From the NCBI RefSeq assembly GCF_012027725.1, contig NZ_SJOU01000011.1, positions 1 through 64,000 of the forward strand: a DNA stretch of 64,000 bases, given 5' to 3'. Under the pieces are notes generated by a model. The model made no database searches. It was not told where the DNA came from and saw only the letters and a program-made list of their open reading frames with translations. The translations under genes were made by a program, and so were the position numbers. Below are positions 42,207 through 50,805 of this stretch, in pieces. Numbering within the stretch: position 1 is the first letter of the stretch; each line of letters begins with the position of its first letter. Origin of the DNA: Olsenella sp. SW781. Its GTDB lineage: Bacteria; Actinomycetota; Coriobacteriia; Coriobacteriales; Atopobiaceae.

Positions 42207-44008
42207 GCGCGCTCGCCCTTCCCCGGGCCCTCACCGCGACGCTCCGCACGACGGCGGACGAGCTGCGCCACGATGGCGAGGGCGATCTCGGCGGGCGTGA
42301 CGGCACCGATGGCAAGGCCGATCGGCATGGCGACGGCGTCAACGCGTTCGGCCGGCACGCCTGCGGCAGCGAGGTGCTCGCGCGCGAGGGCGGCCTTGCG
42401 GGCGCTGCCGATGCAGCCCACGTAGGCGGGCTGGACGTCGCGGGTCAGCACGGCGAGAAGGACCGTCTCGTCGTGGGCGTGCCCGTGCGTGAGCACGACG
42501 ACGGAGTCACGCGGCCCGATGGCGGCGCTCGCGGCAAGCTCGTCGAACGATCCGCAGGTCACGGTTGTTGCCTCCGGCAGGCGCTCGCTCGTGGCGAGCT
42601 CCGGGCGGTCGTCGTAGACGTGGACCTCAAAGCCCGCCGCTGCGGCCAGACCCACGAGCGCGGCGCCCACGTGCCCGGCGCCGAAGACGTGCAGGCGGCT
42701 CGGGGCGGAAACGGGCTCGCGGTAGGTGGCGCGCGCGTCGTCCCAGGTCGGGGCGGAGAGACGCGTAGCCGCACCGACCTCGATCGTCGGGGCGGCGGGG
42801 TCCGCCCAGCGCTCCGTCACGCAGACGGGCTCGTCGCGCAGGAGCGCGTCACGTATGGCGAGAAGGACGGGCAGGTCGTCGGCCGTGAGCGCGCGGGTTG
42901 CGAGCAGGGCGTCGCCGCCGCAGGCCATGGCGTCGCCGGTGTGGTACCACTCGAGGCTCGACGCGCCGCAGGAGCGCGCCGCGCGGGCGCGCTCGATGGC
43001 CAGCTGCTCGATCGCACCGCCGCCGACGGTCCCGATGAGCGCGCCGCTTGCGAGGACGGCGAGACGCGCGCCCTCGTGGCGCGGCATCGAGCCGCTCGTG
43101 GCAAGCAGGCTCGCCAGCCCCACGCGCCGTCCGGCCCCGAGCTCCGCCACGAGCGCGGAGACGAAGCCCTCATCGGAGAGGGAGCCGTTGACGGGGCGCG
43201 CGTTCTTCTCGGCGCCCGCGTCCTTCTCGCCTGAGAGCGCGAGAATCGCCTCGAGCACGCCGCCGCCCACGGCCAACGCCTTGTCCGATGCGCTCTCGAT
43301 GTACTCCGGGTGGCAGCGCGGGTCCACGTCGCCGCACTTCATGCCCTTGTGCACGGGAACGCCCGCCTGGAGGAGCCCCCGCACCACGCCGTCGATCGTC
43401 GCGCGCATGGGCTCGCCGGCCACCGTGGCGCAGACGTCGCCGGCCGCGACCTGCGCACCAATCGCCACGCACGGCTCGAAGACGCCGTCAGCCGGCGCGC
43501 GCATCACGCGCTCGCCCGCGTAGCCGCCAATGAGCCCAGGCACCGCCGTGTTGGGGATCGGCGAGCCCTCGTAGTAGACGCGCCCCAGGTAGTGGCCGCG
43601 CATCGTCTCCACCGCGGCGTCGCAGTCCTCGCGCGCGGTGAAGCCGGGGCCAACGCCCACCACGACGGGGGCCATATCGCGCGTGGTACCGAGGTTGCGC
43701 TTGGCGAGAATTGCGTCCACCAGCGCGTCGGGCGCGAGCTCGCGCACGCAGGCGGCATCCGGGTCCACGAGCACGGCGACGTTTCCCTCCGCCGCGGCCG
43801 CGCGCGCCGACGGGGCGTCCGCGCACAGCACGCCGCGCACGCCCTCAACGCGCGTCTCGCCCAGGCGGATGGCCTCCGAGAAGCACACGGTGCGCCGAAT
43901 GGACGTTGGCGTCGCGAGGTCGCACATCACGACCCGCATGCCCGCGCGGAAGAGCCGCAGCGCGATGCCCGACGCGATGTCCCCCGCCCCGCGAATGACG
44001 ACCAGCAT
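42203..44008 (-). CDS. YqeB-XdhC fusion, selenium-dependent Mo-hydroxylase maturation
   Basis: 601 aa. Residues 1-260 match YqeB/EF2563 (VVIRGAGDIASGIALRLFRAG, GYAGERVMRAPADGVFEP). Residues about 285-590 match XdhC/CoxI (GLASLLATSGSMPRHEGARL, then a Rossmann part LHVFGAGHVGAALVGLA and VVLTHGHAHD). XdhC inserts sulfurated molybdenum cofactor; YqeB is tied to selenium-dependent Mo hydroxylases. The linker (about 261-275) is encoded by two dispersed motifs 18 bp apart (43220, 43202), giving GEKDAGAEKN. Separate genes in most genomes. Confidence 0.88.
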   Translation of the reverse strand: MLVVIRGAGDIASGIALRLFRAGMRVVMCDLATPTSIRRTVCFSEAIRLGETRVEGVRGVLCADAPSARAAAAEGNVAVLVDPDAACVRELAPDALVDAILAKRNLGTTRDMAPVVVGVGPGFTAREDCDAAVETMRGHYLGRVYYEGSPIPNTAVPGLIGGYAGERVMRAPADGVFEPCVAIGAQVAAGDVCATVAGEPMRATIDGVVRGLLQAGVPVHKGMKCGDVDPRCHPEYIESASDKALAVGGGVLEAILALSGEKDAGAEKNARPVNGSLSDEGFVSALVAELGAGRRVGLASLLATSGSMPRHEGARLAVLASGALIGTVGGGAIEQLAIERARAARSCGASSLEWYHTGDAMACGGDALLATRALTADDLPVLLAIRDALLRDEPVCVTERWADPAAPTIEVGAATRLSAPTWDDARATYREPVSAPSRLHVFGAGHVGAALVGLAAAAGFEVHVYDDRPELATSERLPEATTVTCGSFDELAASAAIGPRDSVVVLTHGHAHDETVLLAVLTRDVQPAYVGCIGSARKAALAREHLAAAGVPAERVDAVAMPIGLAIGAVTPAEIALAIVAQLVRRRAERRGEGPGKGERA

Positions 44009-44077
44009 GTCCGGAAACCTCCTCGTCAGCGTTATACTTTCAAAAACATAACGGTCTACGCGACAACTCGTATTCCA

Positions 44078-44093
44078 ACTAGTTAGTCTAACT
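44078..44093. promoter_or_regulatory. Overlapping palindromes upstream of yqeB-xdhC
   Basis: AACTAGTT (44078) overlaps AGTTAGTCTAACT (44081; 6-bp arms, 1-nt centre). AT-rich and close to the presumed promoter; operator candidate. Confidence 0.45.
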
Positions 44094-44145
44094 TACAAAA
44101 TGTTTGCCCCGGCGCGCGGCCCCCGAACGGTACCTTCCCGCCGGT

Positions 44146-44180
44146 AATGGGTCAAAAGGGACAGGCACTTTTGACCCATT
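44146..44180. repeat. Hairpin of the GGACAGG family
   Basis: 13-bp arms AATGGGTCAAAAG and CTTTTGACCCATT around GGACAGGCA. Located between the cysteine desulfurase-like and yqeB-xdhC genes; terminator candidate. Confidence 0.85.
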
Positions 44181-44229
44181 CGGCAACGCTTGCCCGCCGC
44201 CTGCGGGCCGCCGTCTGCCCCTCGCCCCC

Positions 44230-44376
44230 GGGTACGTACACCGCCCCTCCGGGTACGTACACAATTTCAATGTTTATTAGGTACCATGTAATATTGTTTC
44301 CGCAGCTAGCGGGGCTGAGCTCCTCAGCATCAACTTCGCAATAGTGTACGTACCCGGAGCGGCGGTGTACGTATCC
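44230..44376. promoter_or_regulatory. Four-site operator array GTGTACGTACCC
   Basis: GGGTACGTACAC at 44230 and 44251 (21 bp apart), then the reverse orientation GTGTACGTACCC at 44344 and GTGTACGTATCC at 44365 (again 21 bp apart). Each contains the palindrome GTACGTAC. The pairs face each other across about 80 bp of AT-rich DNA. Confidence 0.75.
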
Positions 44377-44423
44377 GGAAGAAGGGGTCCGCCGCAGCCG
44401 GCGCGCCGCGGGCGAGAAGGACC

Positions 44424-45572
44424 TCAGCCCGCGGCGATCTCACGCACGGCGTCCACGGCGGCGTCGACCTCGTCCTCCATGTTGAACCAGCCGCAGCTCA
44501 GACGGACGATGCCCCTGCGCTCGGTCCCCAGCGCGCGGTGCATGAGCGGCGCGCAGTGGGCGCCGGCGCGACATGCGATCCCCCAGCCCGCCGAGAGCGC
44601 ATCGGCCACCTCGGCCGAGTCCAGACCGTCCACGTTGAGCGCCACGATCGATCCGCAGCGCTCGGGCGCCACGGGCCAGCCGCCGTACACCGTCACGCCC
44701 GGCACCCCGGCCACGCCCTCGTAGAGCCTCTGCGCGAGCTCGTGCTCGCGCGCGCCGAACGCAGCCGGCCCGCCGCCCTCCTCGATGCACCGCACGGCGG
44801 CGAGAAGCCCGGCCAGGCCGTGGGCGTTCAGCGTCCCCGCCTCCAGCCGCGTGGGCCACTCCAGCGGATGCCGACGCTCGAAGGAGTGCACGCCAGAGCC
44901 ACCCTCGGCCCACGGCCGCACGTCGACACCCTCAGCCACCGCCATGCCGCCCGTGCCCTGCGGGCCCATGAGGCCCTTATGCCCGGTGAAGCACACCACG
45001 TCGAGGTCCATGGCCGCCATGTCCAGCGGCACCGCGCCCGCGGTCTGCGACGCGTCCACGAGGCAGAGCGCGCCCGCGGCGTGCGCAATCTGCGCCACGC
45101 GGGCCACGTCCACGAGATTGCCCGTCACGTTGGAGCCGTGCGTCACCGCCACGAGGCGCGTTCCCGGGCAGACCAGCCGCTCGAGCTCGTCCATGTCGAG
45201 AAACCCGTGCGCGTCGCAGCCGGCGTAGGCAACCTCCACGCCCCGCTCGTCCGCCAGGCGCGCGAGCGGCCGCAGCACGGAGTTGTGCTCCAGCACCGTC
45301 GTGACCACGCGCTCCCCCGGTCCCACCAGGCCAGACAGCGCGGCGTTCAGCGCCGCCGTCGAGTTGGCCGAAAAGCACACGTGGTCGGCGCGTGGGCAGC
45401 CCAGGAGCGCCGCCACCGCCTCGCGGCAGCGCAGCACCACGCGGCCGGCGTCGAGCGCGCCCTCAGACGCGCCGCGGCCCGCGTTTCCGAGCGAGCCCAT
45501 CGCCGCCACGACGGCGTCCACGACCTCCCGCGGCTTGCGCATCGTCGTCGCCGCGTTGTCCAGATAGATCAT
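44424..45572 (-). CDS. Class V aminotransferase, cysteine desulfurase-like
   Basis: 382 aa from the ATG at 45572. NifS-type PLP enzyme: MIYLDNAATT start, the EHNSVLRPL and THGSNVTGN segments, PLP Lys in FTGHKGLMGPQG, and the C-terminal catalytic Cys region CRAGAHCAPLMHRALG. In Se/Mo loci with YedF and DUF3343 such enzymes (annotated as selenium-linked desulfurases) could supply S or Se. The preceding GAGAAGGAC copy (45582) lies in the ribosome binding region. Confidence 0.88.
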   Translation of the reverse strand: MIYLDNAATTMRKPREVVDAVVAAMGSLGNAGRGASEGALDAGRVVLRCREAVAALLGCPRADHVCFSANSTAALNAALSGLVGPGERVVTTVLEHNSVLRPLARLADERGVEVAYAGCDAHGFLDMDELERLVCPGTRLVAVTHGSNVTGNLVDVARVAQIAHAAGALCLVDASQTAGAVPLDMAAMDLDVVCFTGHKGLMGPQGTGGMAVAEGVDVRPWAEGGSGVHSFERRHPLEWPTRLEAGTLNAHGLAGLLAAVRCIEEGGGPAAFGAREHELAQRLYEGVAGVPGVTVYGGWPVAPERCGSIVALNVDGLDSAEVADALSAGWGIACRAGAHCAPLMHRALGTERRGIVRLSCGWFNMEDEVDAAVDAVREIAAG

Positions 45573-45593
45573 CGGCCCCACGTCCTTCTCGCC

Positions 45594-45626
45594 AGCGTGC
45601 AAAAGTGACAGGCACTTTTGCACGCT
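45594..45626. repeat. Hairpin of the GACAGG family
   Basis: 14-bp arms AGCGTGCAAAAGTG and CACTTTTGCACGCT around ACAGG, in the 60-bp gap between DUF3343 and the desulfurase-like gene. Confidence 0.85.
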
Positions 45627-45632
45627 TTCACA

Positions 45633-45884
45633 TCAGCGGAACTCGAGCAGCTCGATCACGGTCATGGCGTCAACGGGGACGCCGTCAGCGGCAAGCGCGG
45701 CCGCGAGCTCCTCGCGCGCCTCGGGCGCCGTCTTCCACGCCAGGCCGCAGCCGGCCGCGACCTCGCCGGGCACCGGGATCATCCGCCCGCCCAGGCCGCG
45801 CCGCTCGCAGCACTCCTCGCATGACATCGCCGCCGCCGTGGTGGGAAACGTCACCACCAGGGACGGCACCCGCACGCGCGCCAT
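45633..45884 (-). CDS. DUF3343 protein, putative Se/S carrier
   Basis: 83 aa. The CEECCERRGLGGRMIPVP and AGCGLAWK segments are DUF3343 hallmarks. The Cys residues suggest carriage of sulfur or selenium. It lies between yedF and the desulfurase-like gene, in the order common for selenium-dependent Mo-hydroxylase loci. Confidence 0.82.
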   Translation of the reverse strand: MARVRVPSLVVTFPTTAAAMSCEECCERRGLGGRMIPVPGEVAAGCGLAWKTAPEAREELAAALAADGVPVDAMTVIELLEFR

Positions 45885-45904
45885 CGCCCGCCGCCGCGCC
45901 CGCG

Positions 45905-46555
45905 CTACGGCCGCACCACGAGGCTCGCGCCGGTCAGGCGCTGCGCGATCACGTACATGTTGGTGACCTCGCCCACGGCCAGCGTGTCCGCGATGCCGTA
46001 GTGGTCGAGGCAGGTCCCGCAGGTCAGCACCTCCACGCCGGAGGCCGCAAGGCCGCGCAGATCCTCGAGCGCCGGCGAGCCCTCGCAGCTGAGGTGCGCG
46101 CCGCCGTTGTAGAACAGCACGGTCGCGGGAAGCTCGTCGAGCTGCGTGAGCGAGTACACGAAGCTCCCCATGAGCTTCCTGCCGAGCACGTCGTCACCGG
46201 TGCCCATGCACTCGGAGGTGATCGCCACCACCACGCGGCGCGGCGCGGGCCCCTCGGCCGCTGCACCCGGCGCCGGCACCTCGCACGTCGCCGACTCCGC
46301 CTCGGCATCGCTCACGCCCAGCGCAACCGTCGTGATCACAGTCACGCGCCACTCCTTCTCGCCCAGGCGCTCGCTCGTCACCGCGCAGCCCTTGCCCTCG
46401 CCCATGCGCGTGAGGTTCTGCACCGCGATCTCGTTGTCCACGAGCGTCTCGACCGCGCCCGGGCCGGCCAGCGCGCCCAGCGCCTTCAGGGTCCGCACCA
46501 CGGGGATGGGGCACGCCTCGCCCCGCGCGTCGATCGTGAGCATCGTGTCCGCCAT
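45905..46555 (-). CDS. yedF: YedF-family selenium metabolism protein
   Basis: 216 aa. N-terminal TusA/SirA-like domain with DARGEACPIPVVRTLKAL (Cys15 of the CPxP motif) and a C-terminal DsrE-like domain with VVVAITSECMGTGDDVLG and LTCGTCLDHYG. This two-domain layout is the selenium-metabolism YedF form. GCGAGGAGAG precedes the ATG. First gene of the minus-strand unit; divergent from yqeC across 270 bp. Confidence 0.92.
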   Translation of the reverse strand: MADTMLTIDARGEACPIPVVRTLKALGALAGPGAVETLVDNEIAVQNLTRMGEGKGCAVTSERLGEKEWRVTVITTVALGVSDAEAESATCEVPAPGAAAEGPAPRRVVVAITSECMGTGDDVLGRKLMGSFVYSLTQLDELPATVLFYNGGAHLSCEGSPALEDLRGLAASGVEVLTCGTCLDHYGIADTLAVGEVTNMYVIAQRLTGASLVVRP

Positions 46556-46826
46556 GTTCTCTCCTCGCTCGTTTACCGAAAATCGGTCTGCTTGCCTGAA
46601 AAATAGTAATAGGTCGTTATACTCTGCAAACTACAATGCGGCAGACGGTAGGATTGTGTCGAGGAGCTGCGCGCGCCGACGCCCCTTCGAGAAGGGCCGA
46701 CGAGCATGCCCCATCGCACAGATTGCGCCCCTGCGCAGCCCTGAACTGTGCGCCACGGCATGCTCGGAGCGGGCGCGCGACCGGCATCGCTGACGACGAA
46801 CCGTCCCGTCACCTGAGGAGGCAGGC

Positions 46827-47504
46827 ATGTCACTTGCCGAGGTACTCGACATCACGCCCGGCGTGACGTCCGTCATCGGCAGCGGCGGCAAGACGTCGCT
46901 GCTCACGGCCCTGGCACGCGAGCTTCCGGGCACGGTCGTACTCACGACGACTACGCACATCCTGCCGTTTGAGGGCGTTCTGACCCTCAAATCGCCGCAT
47001 ATGTACACTCTGTCACGCGCGCTCGAGACCTCGCGCGTCATCTGCGTTGCATCCGAGTCAGAGAAAAGAGGCGAGAAGATCAAGCTCACCGTCCCCGAGC
47101 TCGGCATCGACGCCCTCGCCGACCTCGCGGACTACGTGATCGTGGAGGCGGACGGCGCGCGACGGCTCCCCCTGAAGGCCCATGCCGCATGGGAGCCCGT
47201 CATCCCCGCGCGCTCCGACCGCACGGTCCTCGTGCTCGGAGCGTCCGGCCTCGACCGCCCCGTGCGCGAGAGGGTCCACCGCCCCGAGATCTTCTGTCAG
47301 CTCACCGGCTGCGCGCCGGACGACCTCGCCACGCCGGAGCTCGTCGCCCGCGCCGCCAATGCGGAGGCCCTCGCAGACGTCGCCCTCGTCAACCAGGCGG
47401 AGACCGCCCCCGAGCGCGCCCGCGAGCTCGCGGCGCTTCTCGCCATCCCCGCCGTCATCGGGAGCCTGCACAACGGCACCTCACCAGAGCTCCACACGGC
47501 ATAG
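46827..47504 (+). CDS. yqeC: Selenium cofactor biosynthesis protein YqeC
   Basis: 225 aa. P-loop GSGGKTSLLTALA (about residues 18-30), TTTTHILP, VIVEADGARRLPLKAH and the QAE-type end (VNQAETAPERA) are family signatures. YqeC is required for the selenium-containing, non-SelA-dependent Mo-hydroxylase cofactor pathway by genomic association. GAGGAGGCAG precedes the ATG. Two dispersed motifs in opposite orientation follow the stop (47520, 47566), possibly as part of a terminator. Confidence 0.92.
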   Translation: MSLAEVLDITPGVTSVIGSGGKTSLLTALARELPGTVVLTTTTHILPFEGVLTLKSPHMYTLSRALETSRVICVASESEKRGEKIKLTVPELGIDALADLADYVIVEADGARRLPLKAHAAWEPVIPARSDRTVLVLGASGLDRPVRERVHRPEIFCQLTGCAPDDLATPELVARAANAEALADVALVNQAETAPERARELAALLAIPAVIGSLHNGTSPELHTA

Positions 47505-47628
47505 CCGCACGCGCCTGGCGAGAAGAACCTCGAGACCTTGGCAAACGTCAGCGCTGCAGCCCGCCGTTCTTCTCGCCGGCCCAGCACGGAGGCTCGCGGC
47601 CTCCGGCGCCCTCCCGCGCCACGCAAAA

Positions 47629-47657
47629 GCCCCTCCCGGCCATGAGCCGAGAGGGGC
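47629..47657 (-). terminator. Rho-independent terminator of the pilus operon
   Basis: On the minus strand GCCCCTC, a 15-nt loop, GAGGGGC, then TTTTGCG. It lies 25 bp after the stop of the last pilus gene. Confidence 0.75.
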
Positions 47658-47681
47658 AGACAGGACGTTCTGAGGCAGCGC

Positions 47682-48341
47682 CTACTTGTCGGTGGAGTCG
47701 CCCTTCCTCCTGATGAGCAGGGCACCGGCCACGCAGACCACGACGCCACCCACGAGCAGCGGGACGATGGGCAGCTCGGCCTCGCCGGTCTCGGGGTTCT
47801 CCTCCTCCGTCGGGGGCGGCGTGGGCTTCTTCTCGAGCTCCAGCTTGGGGCTGGCGTCGATGTCGTAGACGTAGGAGCCGTCCTCGGTCAGCGGCATGCC
47901 GATGAGGAACGGGTCGATGGCGTAGTAGCCCGTCGCGGGGTCGTGCTGCACCATGACGTAGAGGCCGAGCGCGACGTCGGTGAACGTGGCCACGCCGTCA
48001 TCGCCCACCGGCACGGTGACGCCGCTCAGGCCGTGGGACACGGCCCAGTCGGCCAGCGCCTGCGCGGCCTCGGGGGACTCGAGGTCGTCAAGGGAGACGC
48101 CGCTCGCCGCGCACTCAGAGGTGAGCGTGAAGATGTAGTTGCCGTCGTCGGAGACAACGTCGCCCACGCGGTAGAGCGTCACGGAGCCGCCCGGGACCCG
48201 CGTGCCGTCATACGCCATGGTGACGGAGATCGTCCCCCTGCGCGACGCGTCCGGCACCTCGTGGGCGTATGCGGGAACGCTCGTGAGGCAAAGCGCCAGC
48301 ACCATCACCACGAGCATCGGCAGTCTCTTGAGCCACTTCAT
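47682..48341 (-). CDS. Minor (basal) pilin with cell-wall sorting signal
   Basis: 219 aa. Signal peptide to about residue 26 (AYA), a pilin domain with VTLYRVGDV and ATFTDVALGLYVMVQ (beta-sandwich SpaA type), a Pro-rich stretch (TPPPTEEE) and a C-terminal sorting signal with NPETG, a membrane helix and RRKGDSTDK. NPETG departs from LPxTG. As last gene after the sortase it is likely the pilus base anchored to the wall, or another minor subunit. Confidence 0.8.
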   Translation of the reverse strand: MKWLKRLPMLVVMVLALCLTSVPAYAHEVPDASRRGTISVTMAYDGTRVPGGSVTLYRVGDVVSDDGNYIFTLTSECAASGVSLDDLESPEAAQALADWAVSHGLSGVTVPVGDDGVATFTDVALGLYVMVQHDPATGYYAIDPFLIGMPLTEDGSYVYDIDASPKLELEKKPTPPPTEEENPETGEAELPIVPLLVGGVVVCVAGALLIRRKGDSTDK

Positions 48342-48353
48342 GCGTTGTTCCTC

Positions 48354-49172
48354 CTAGCCTCTCCTGCGAGACGCCACTCGCAGGGCAATTCCAGCTGCGA
48401 CCAGCGCCACGCCGGCACCTGCCATGAGCAGGGCGGGGCTGGTCGTGTCGTGAGTTACCGTATCCTCGGTCACGCGGTTGGCGACCCGGTGCCCGCGCAC
48501 CAGGAGCCTATGCGTGTTGATGCCGTAGGGCGTGCACGTGACGAGCGTGCAGTAGTCCTGCTCCGGGTCGATGGCAAGCGCCTCCATGTCGTACGGGTCG
48601 ACGGTGAGGATCTGGTCGACCTCGTACGTCAGGGTGCGGTCGAGCACGTTGAGGACGAAGGTGTCCCCCACCTCGAGCTTGTCGATGTCCGAGAACAGCT
48701 TGGAGCTCGGCAGGCCGCGGTGACCCGAGAGCGCGCAGTGCGTGCCCTTGCCTCCCGTGGGAAGCGAGCTGCCCTCGATGTGACCCGCGCCGACCTGCAG
48801 GACGGACTCCTCCGTGCCGTGATAGATCGGCATGGAGACGCCAAGGCTCGGGATGTCGATGGAGCCCATGATGCCGGTGTCGGACACCCTGAGCTGGCTC
48901 TCGTAGTCGGCGCGCTCGGAGTTGTTCATCTCAAAGCGGTCCGGATCCTGCGCAAGCTCCTGGTTGTAGCGCTCGGCGCGCTCCCAGAACGCGACGTACT
49001 GCTCCGCGTCCAACTCCGACACCTCCTCCGAGTAATCGACGATCGCCTTCGACATGTTCATTGAGTTCCAAAGGTTGCTTACCGTTGGGTACAGCAGCAG
49101 GGAGAAACCGGCGACGAGAAGGACGATAAGGACGACGTTTGACGCTCTTCTCTTGGTGGTGCTCTTTCTCAC
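48354..49172 (-). CDS. Class C sortase (pilus assembly)
   Basis: 272 aa. N-terminal helix, sortase domain with catalytic His in ALSGHRGLP (about residue 145), Cys in TLVTCTPYGINTHRLLVRGHR (about 209; Arg at 218) and a second membrane helix at the C-terminus, as in class C enzymes. A lid motif is not obvious. It polymerises the LPxTG pilins encoded on both sides. A dispersed motif lies in the first membrane helix (49116). Confidence 0.92.
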   Translation of the reverse strand: MRKSTTKRRASNVVLIVLLVAGFSLLLYPTVSNLWNSMNMSKAIVDYSEEVSELDAEQYVAFWERAERYNQELAQDPDRFEMNNSERADYESQLRVSDTGIMGSIDIPSLGVSMPIYHGTEESVLQVGAGHIEGSSLPTGGKGTHCALSGHRGLPSSKLFSDIDKLEVGDTFVLNVLDRTLTYEVDQILTVDPYDMEALAIDPEQDYCTLVTCTPYGINTHRLLVRGHRVANRVTEDTVTHDTTSPALLMAGAGVALVAAGIALRVASRRRG

Positions 49173-49289
49173 GCTGGCCTCTCCTTGCCACTGTAGCCGT
49201 GGGGCTATCGTGGTTCCCGCGTCTGCCGGGGAGGCGCTGCGCCTCCCCGGCTGGCGGGTTCTGCCCGACGTGCGGGCGTCAGATCCTAC

Positions 49290-50744
49290 TTAGCGGTTGT
49301 TCTCCATGCGCTTGCGGTACACGAGCGTGCCGGCAGCCGCGACGACGATGGCGCCACCGGCCACGTAGAAGATCGTGGTGCCCATGCCACCAGTGGTGGG
49401 CAGGAGGGAACCGGCCTTGTTCTCAACGTGAACGCCACCAGACTGATAGACGCCGTTGGAGACGGAAGCCTCGAGGTTGGCATCCTTGACGGCGATCTCA
49501 ACGCGCTCGGCGAGCTTGTTGTATCCGTCAGGAGCCTTGGTCTCCTCAAGGTAGTAGGTGGTGTTGGCGTCAAAGCCCTTGATCTCGAGCTCGCCGTTGA
49601 CGGTGGTGATGTACTCGACGCCGGTCTCGCCGTCCTTGGCGAGGCGATACACGCCGTCGGAGACCTTGACGAGGGCAATCTCGTTGCCGTCGGTCTTGGC
49701 GTCATAGAGCTTGAACTGGGCGCCGTCGAGAACCTTCTTTTCGCTATCGGTCTTCACGACATCGACCTTGAAGGTGTAGGTCTTGGTCTCGTCCCAGGTG
49801 GACTCGTAATTGCTATCCTCACCGAACTTGAGCTGGGTCTTGTTGGAGTTGCCGTCACCAGCGATGACCGCGTTCTCGTTCACCACGGCGTCGTAGGTCA
49901 CGACGATGTCGGTGTCAGTGGTGATGGTGTCGAGGTAGGACTGGTGGAAGACGACCTCGAAGGTGCAGCCATCGGAGAGGCCGGTGGTGACGACGTGATA
50001 GTCACCGGACTCGGCGTCCTGGCCCTTGTTGAGGCCGGAAGCCTCGATGGAATCGGGGTCGAGCGTGAGGCCGGCGGACATAACGTCGTGAAGGACGTAG
50101 CTCTCGGCGCCGGGCTTGGCACCGATGGTGGTCTTGAACTCAACGGTCTGGCCGATCTCGGCGGTGTTCTCCTCGCCCCAGTTACCGGTGGAGTCCTCCT
50201 TGACCTCCTTCTTCACAGGAGGCTCAACGTTCTTCTCGATCATCTCGACATCCGGGGTCGTGGTGTTGAGCGAGCAGAGCGTACCGAGGGTGGTGTCCAC
50301 AAGGTAGTAGCCAAGGTTCAGGTTGGAGAACGTCACCGTGCTGGAAGTGGCGGTCTGCGTAGCGGTGGGAGCAATCTTGTTGGCCTCGGCGTACGCAAGA
50401 GCAGCCTTCGCAAAAGCAGCAACCGTAGCGTCGTCATCTGCGGCAACCCAGGTCACATAGCCCTGAGCGTCAACGGAAACATAGGAAGTCTGGCCCTTGA
50501 GCCAAGTCTCCCACTGGGAGTTGGCAGCCTTGTAGGTATAAGCGTTGGCGGTCTCGTTGTAGCTCTCGAGCTCGAGCACCTGATAGGCCTTGTAGGTGTG
50601 GCCGACCTCGGCGTTGTTGATGGTGATGGAACCGTTGCCGTTCGGACCGTCAACGTTGTTCCACGCGAACGCGGGGGTCACGGTCATGGCGAAGACCATG
50701 AGCGCGGCAACGACCGCTCCAAAGAATTTCTTCAAATGCCTCAT
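49290..50744 (-). CDS. Major pilin, SpaA/FimA type
   Basis: 484 aa. Signal peptide to Ala27, N-terminal pilin domain with YKAYQVLE, the linking Lys region EPPVKKEVKE (about 174-182), an isopeptide-forming domain, a Cna-B-type domain with the E-box YYLEETKAPDGYN (about 410) and the sorting signal LPTTG plus helix and RKRMENNR. Codon use is less GC-biased here than in neighbouring genes, as in other highly expressed or transferred pilins. ATG at 50744 preceded by GAGGAAG. Confidence 0.92.
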   Translation of the reverse strand: MRHLKKFFGAVVAALMVFAMTVTPAFAWNNVDGPNGNGSITINNAEVGHTYKAYQVLELESYNETANAYTYKAANSQWETWLKGQTSYVSVDAQGYVTWVAADDDATVAAFAKAALAYAEANKIAPTATQTATSSTVTFSNLNLGYYLVDTTLGTLCSLNTTTPDVEMIEKNVEPPVKKEVKEDSTGNWGEENTAEIGQTVEFKTTIGAKPGAESYVLHDVMSAGLTLDPDSIEASGLNKGQDAESGDYHVVTTGLSDGCTFEVVFHQSYLDTITTDTDIVVTYDAVVNENAVIAGDGNSNKTQLKFGEDSNYESTWDETKTYTFKVDVVKTDSEKKVLDGAQFKLYDAKTDGNEIALVKVSDGVYRLAKDGETGVEYITTVNGELEIKGFDANTTYYLEETKAPDGYNKLAERVEIAVKDANLEASVSNGVYQSGGVHVENKAGSLLPTTGGMGTTIFYVAGGAIVVAAAGTLVYRKRMENNR

Positions 50745-50805
50745 GGGTTTACTTCCTCTCATTCCTTCCCATTTGGTACTTGCTTACAGAACCCGATTCA
50801 ATCGC

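Larger units (their letters stand above)
44009..44423. other. Regulatory gap before yqeB-xdhC
   Basis: 415 bp without a gene. From right to left: a dispersed motif (44414), two pairs of GTGTACGTACCC sites (44230-44376) around an AT-rich centre, a hairpin (44146-44180), and an AT-rich promoter area with small palindromes (44041-44100) ending at the yqeB start. On the minus strand TATAAC lies at about 44040-44035. Confidence 0.7.

Noticed and set aside
44230-44376. Iterons of a plasmid or phage origin
   Set aside because: No replication initiator gene is near, and the neighbours are chromosomal metabolism genes. The mirrored arrangement fits an operator better.
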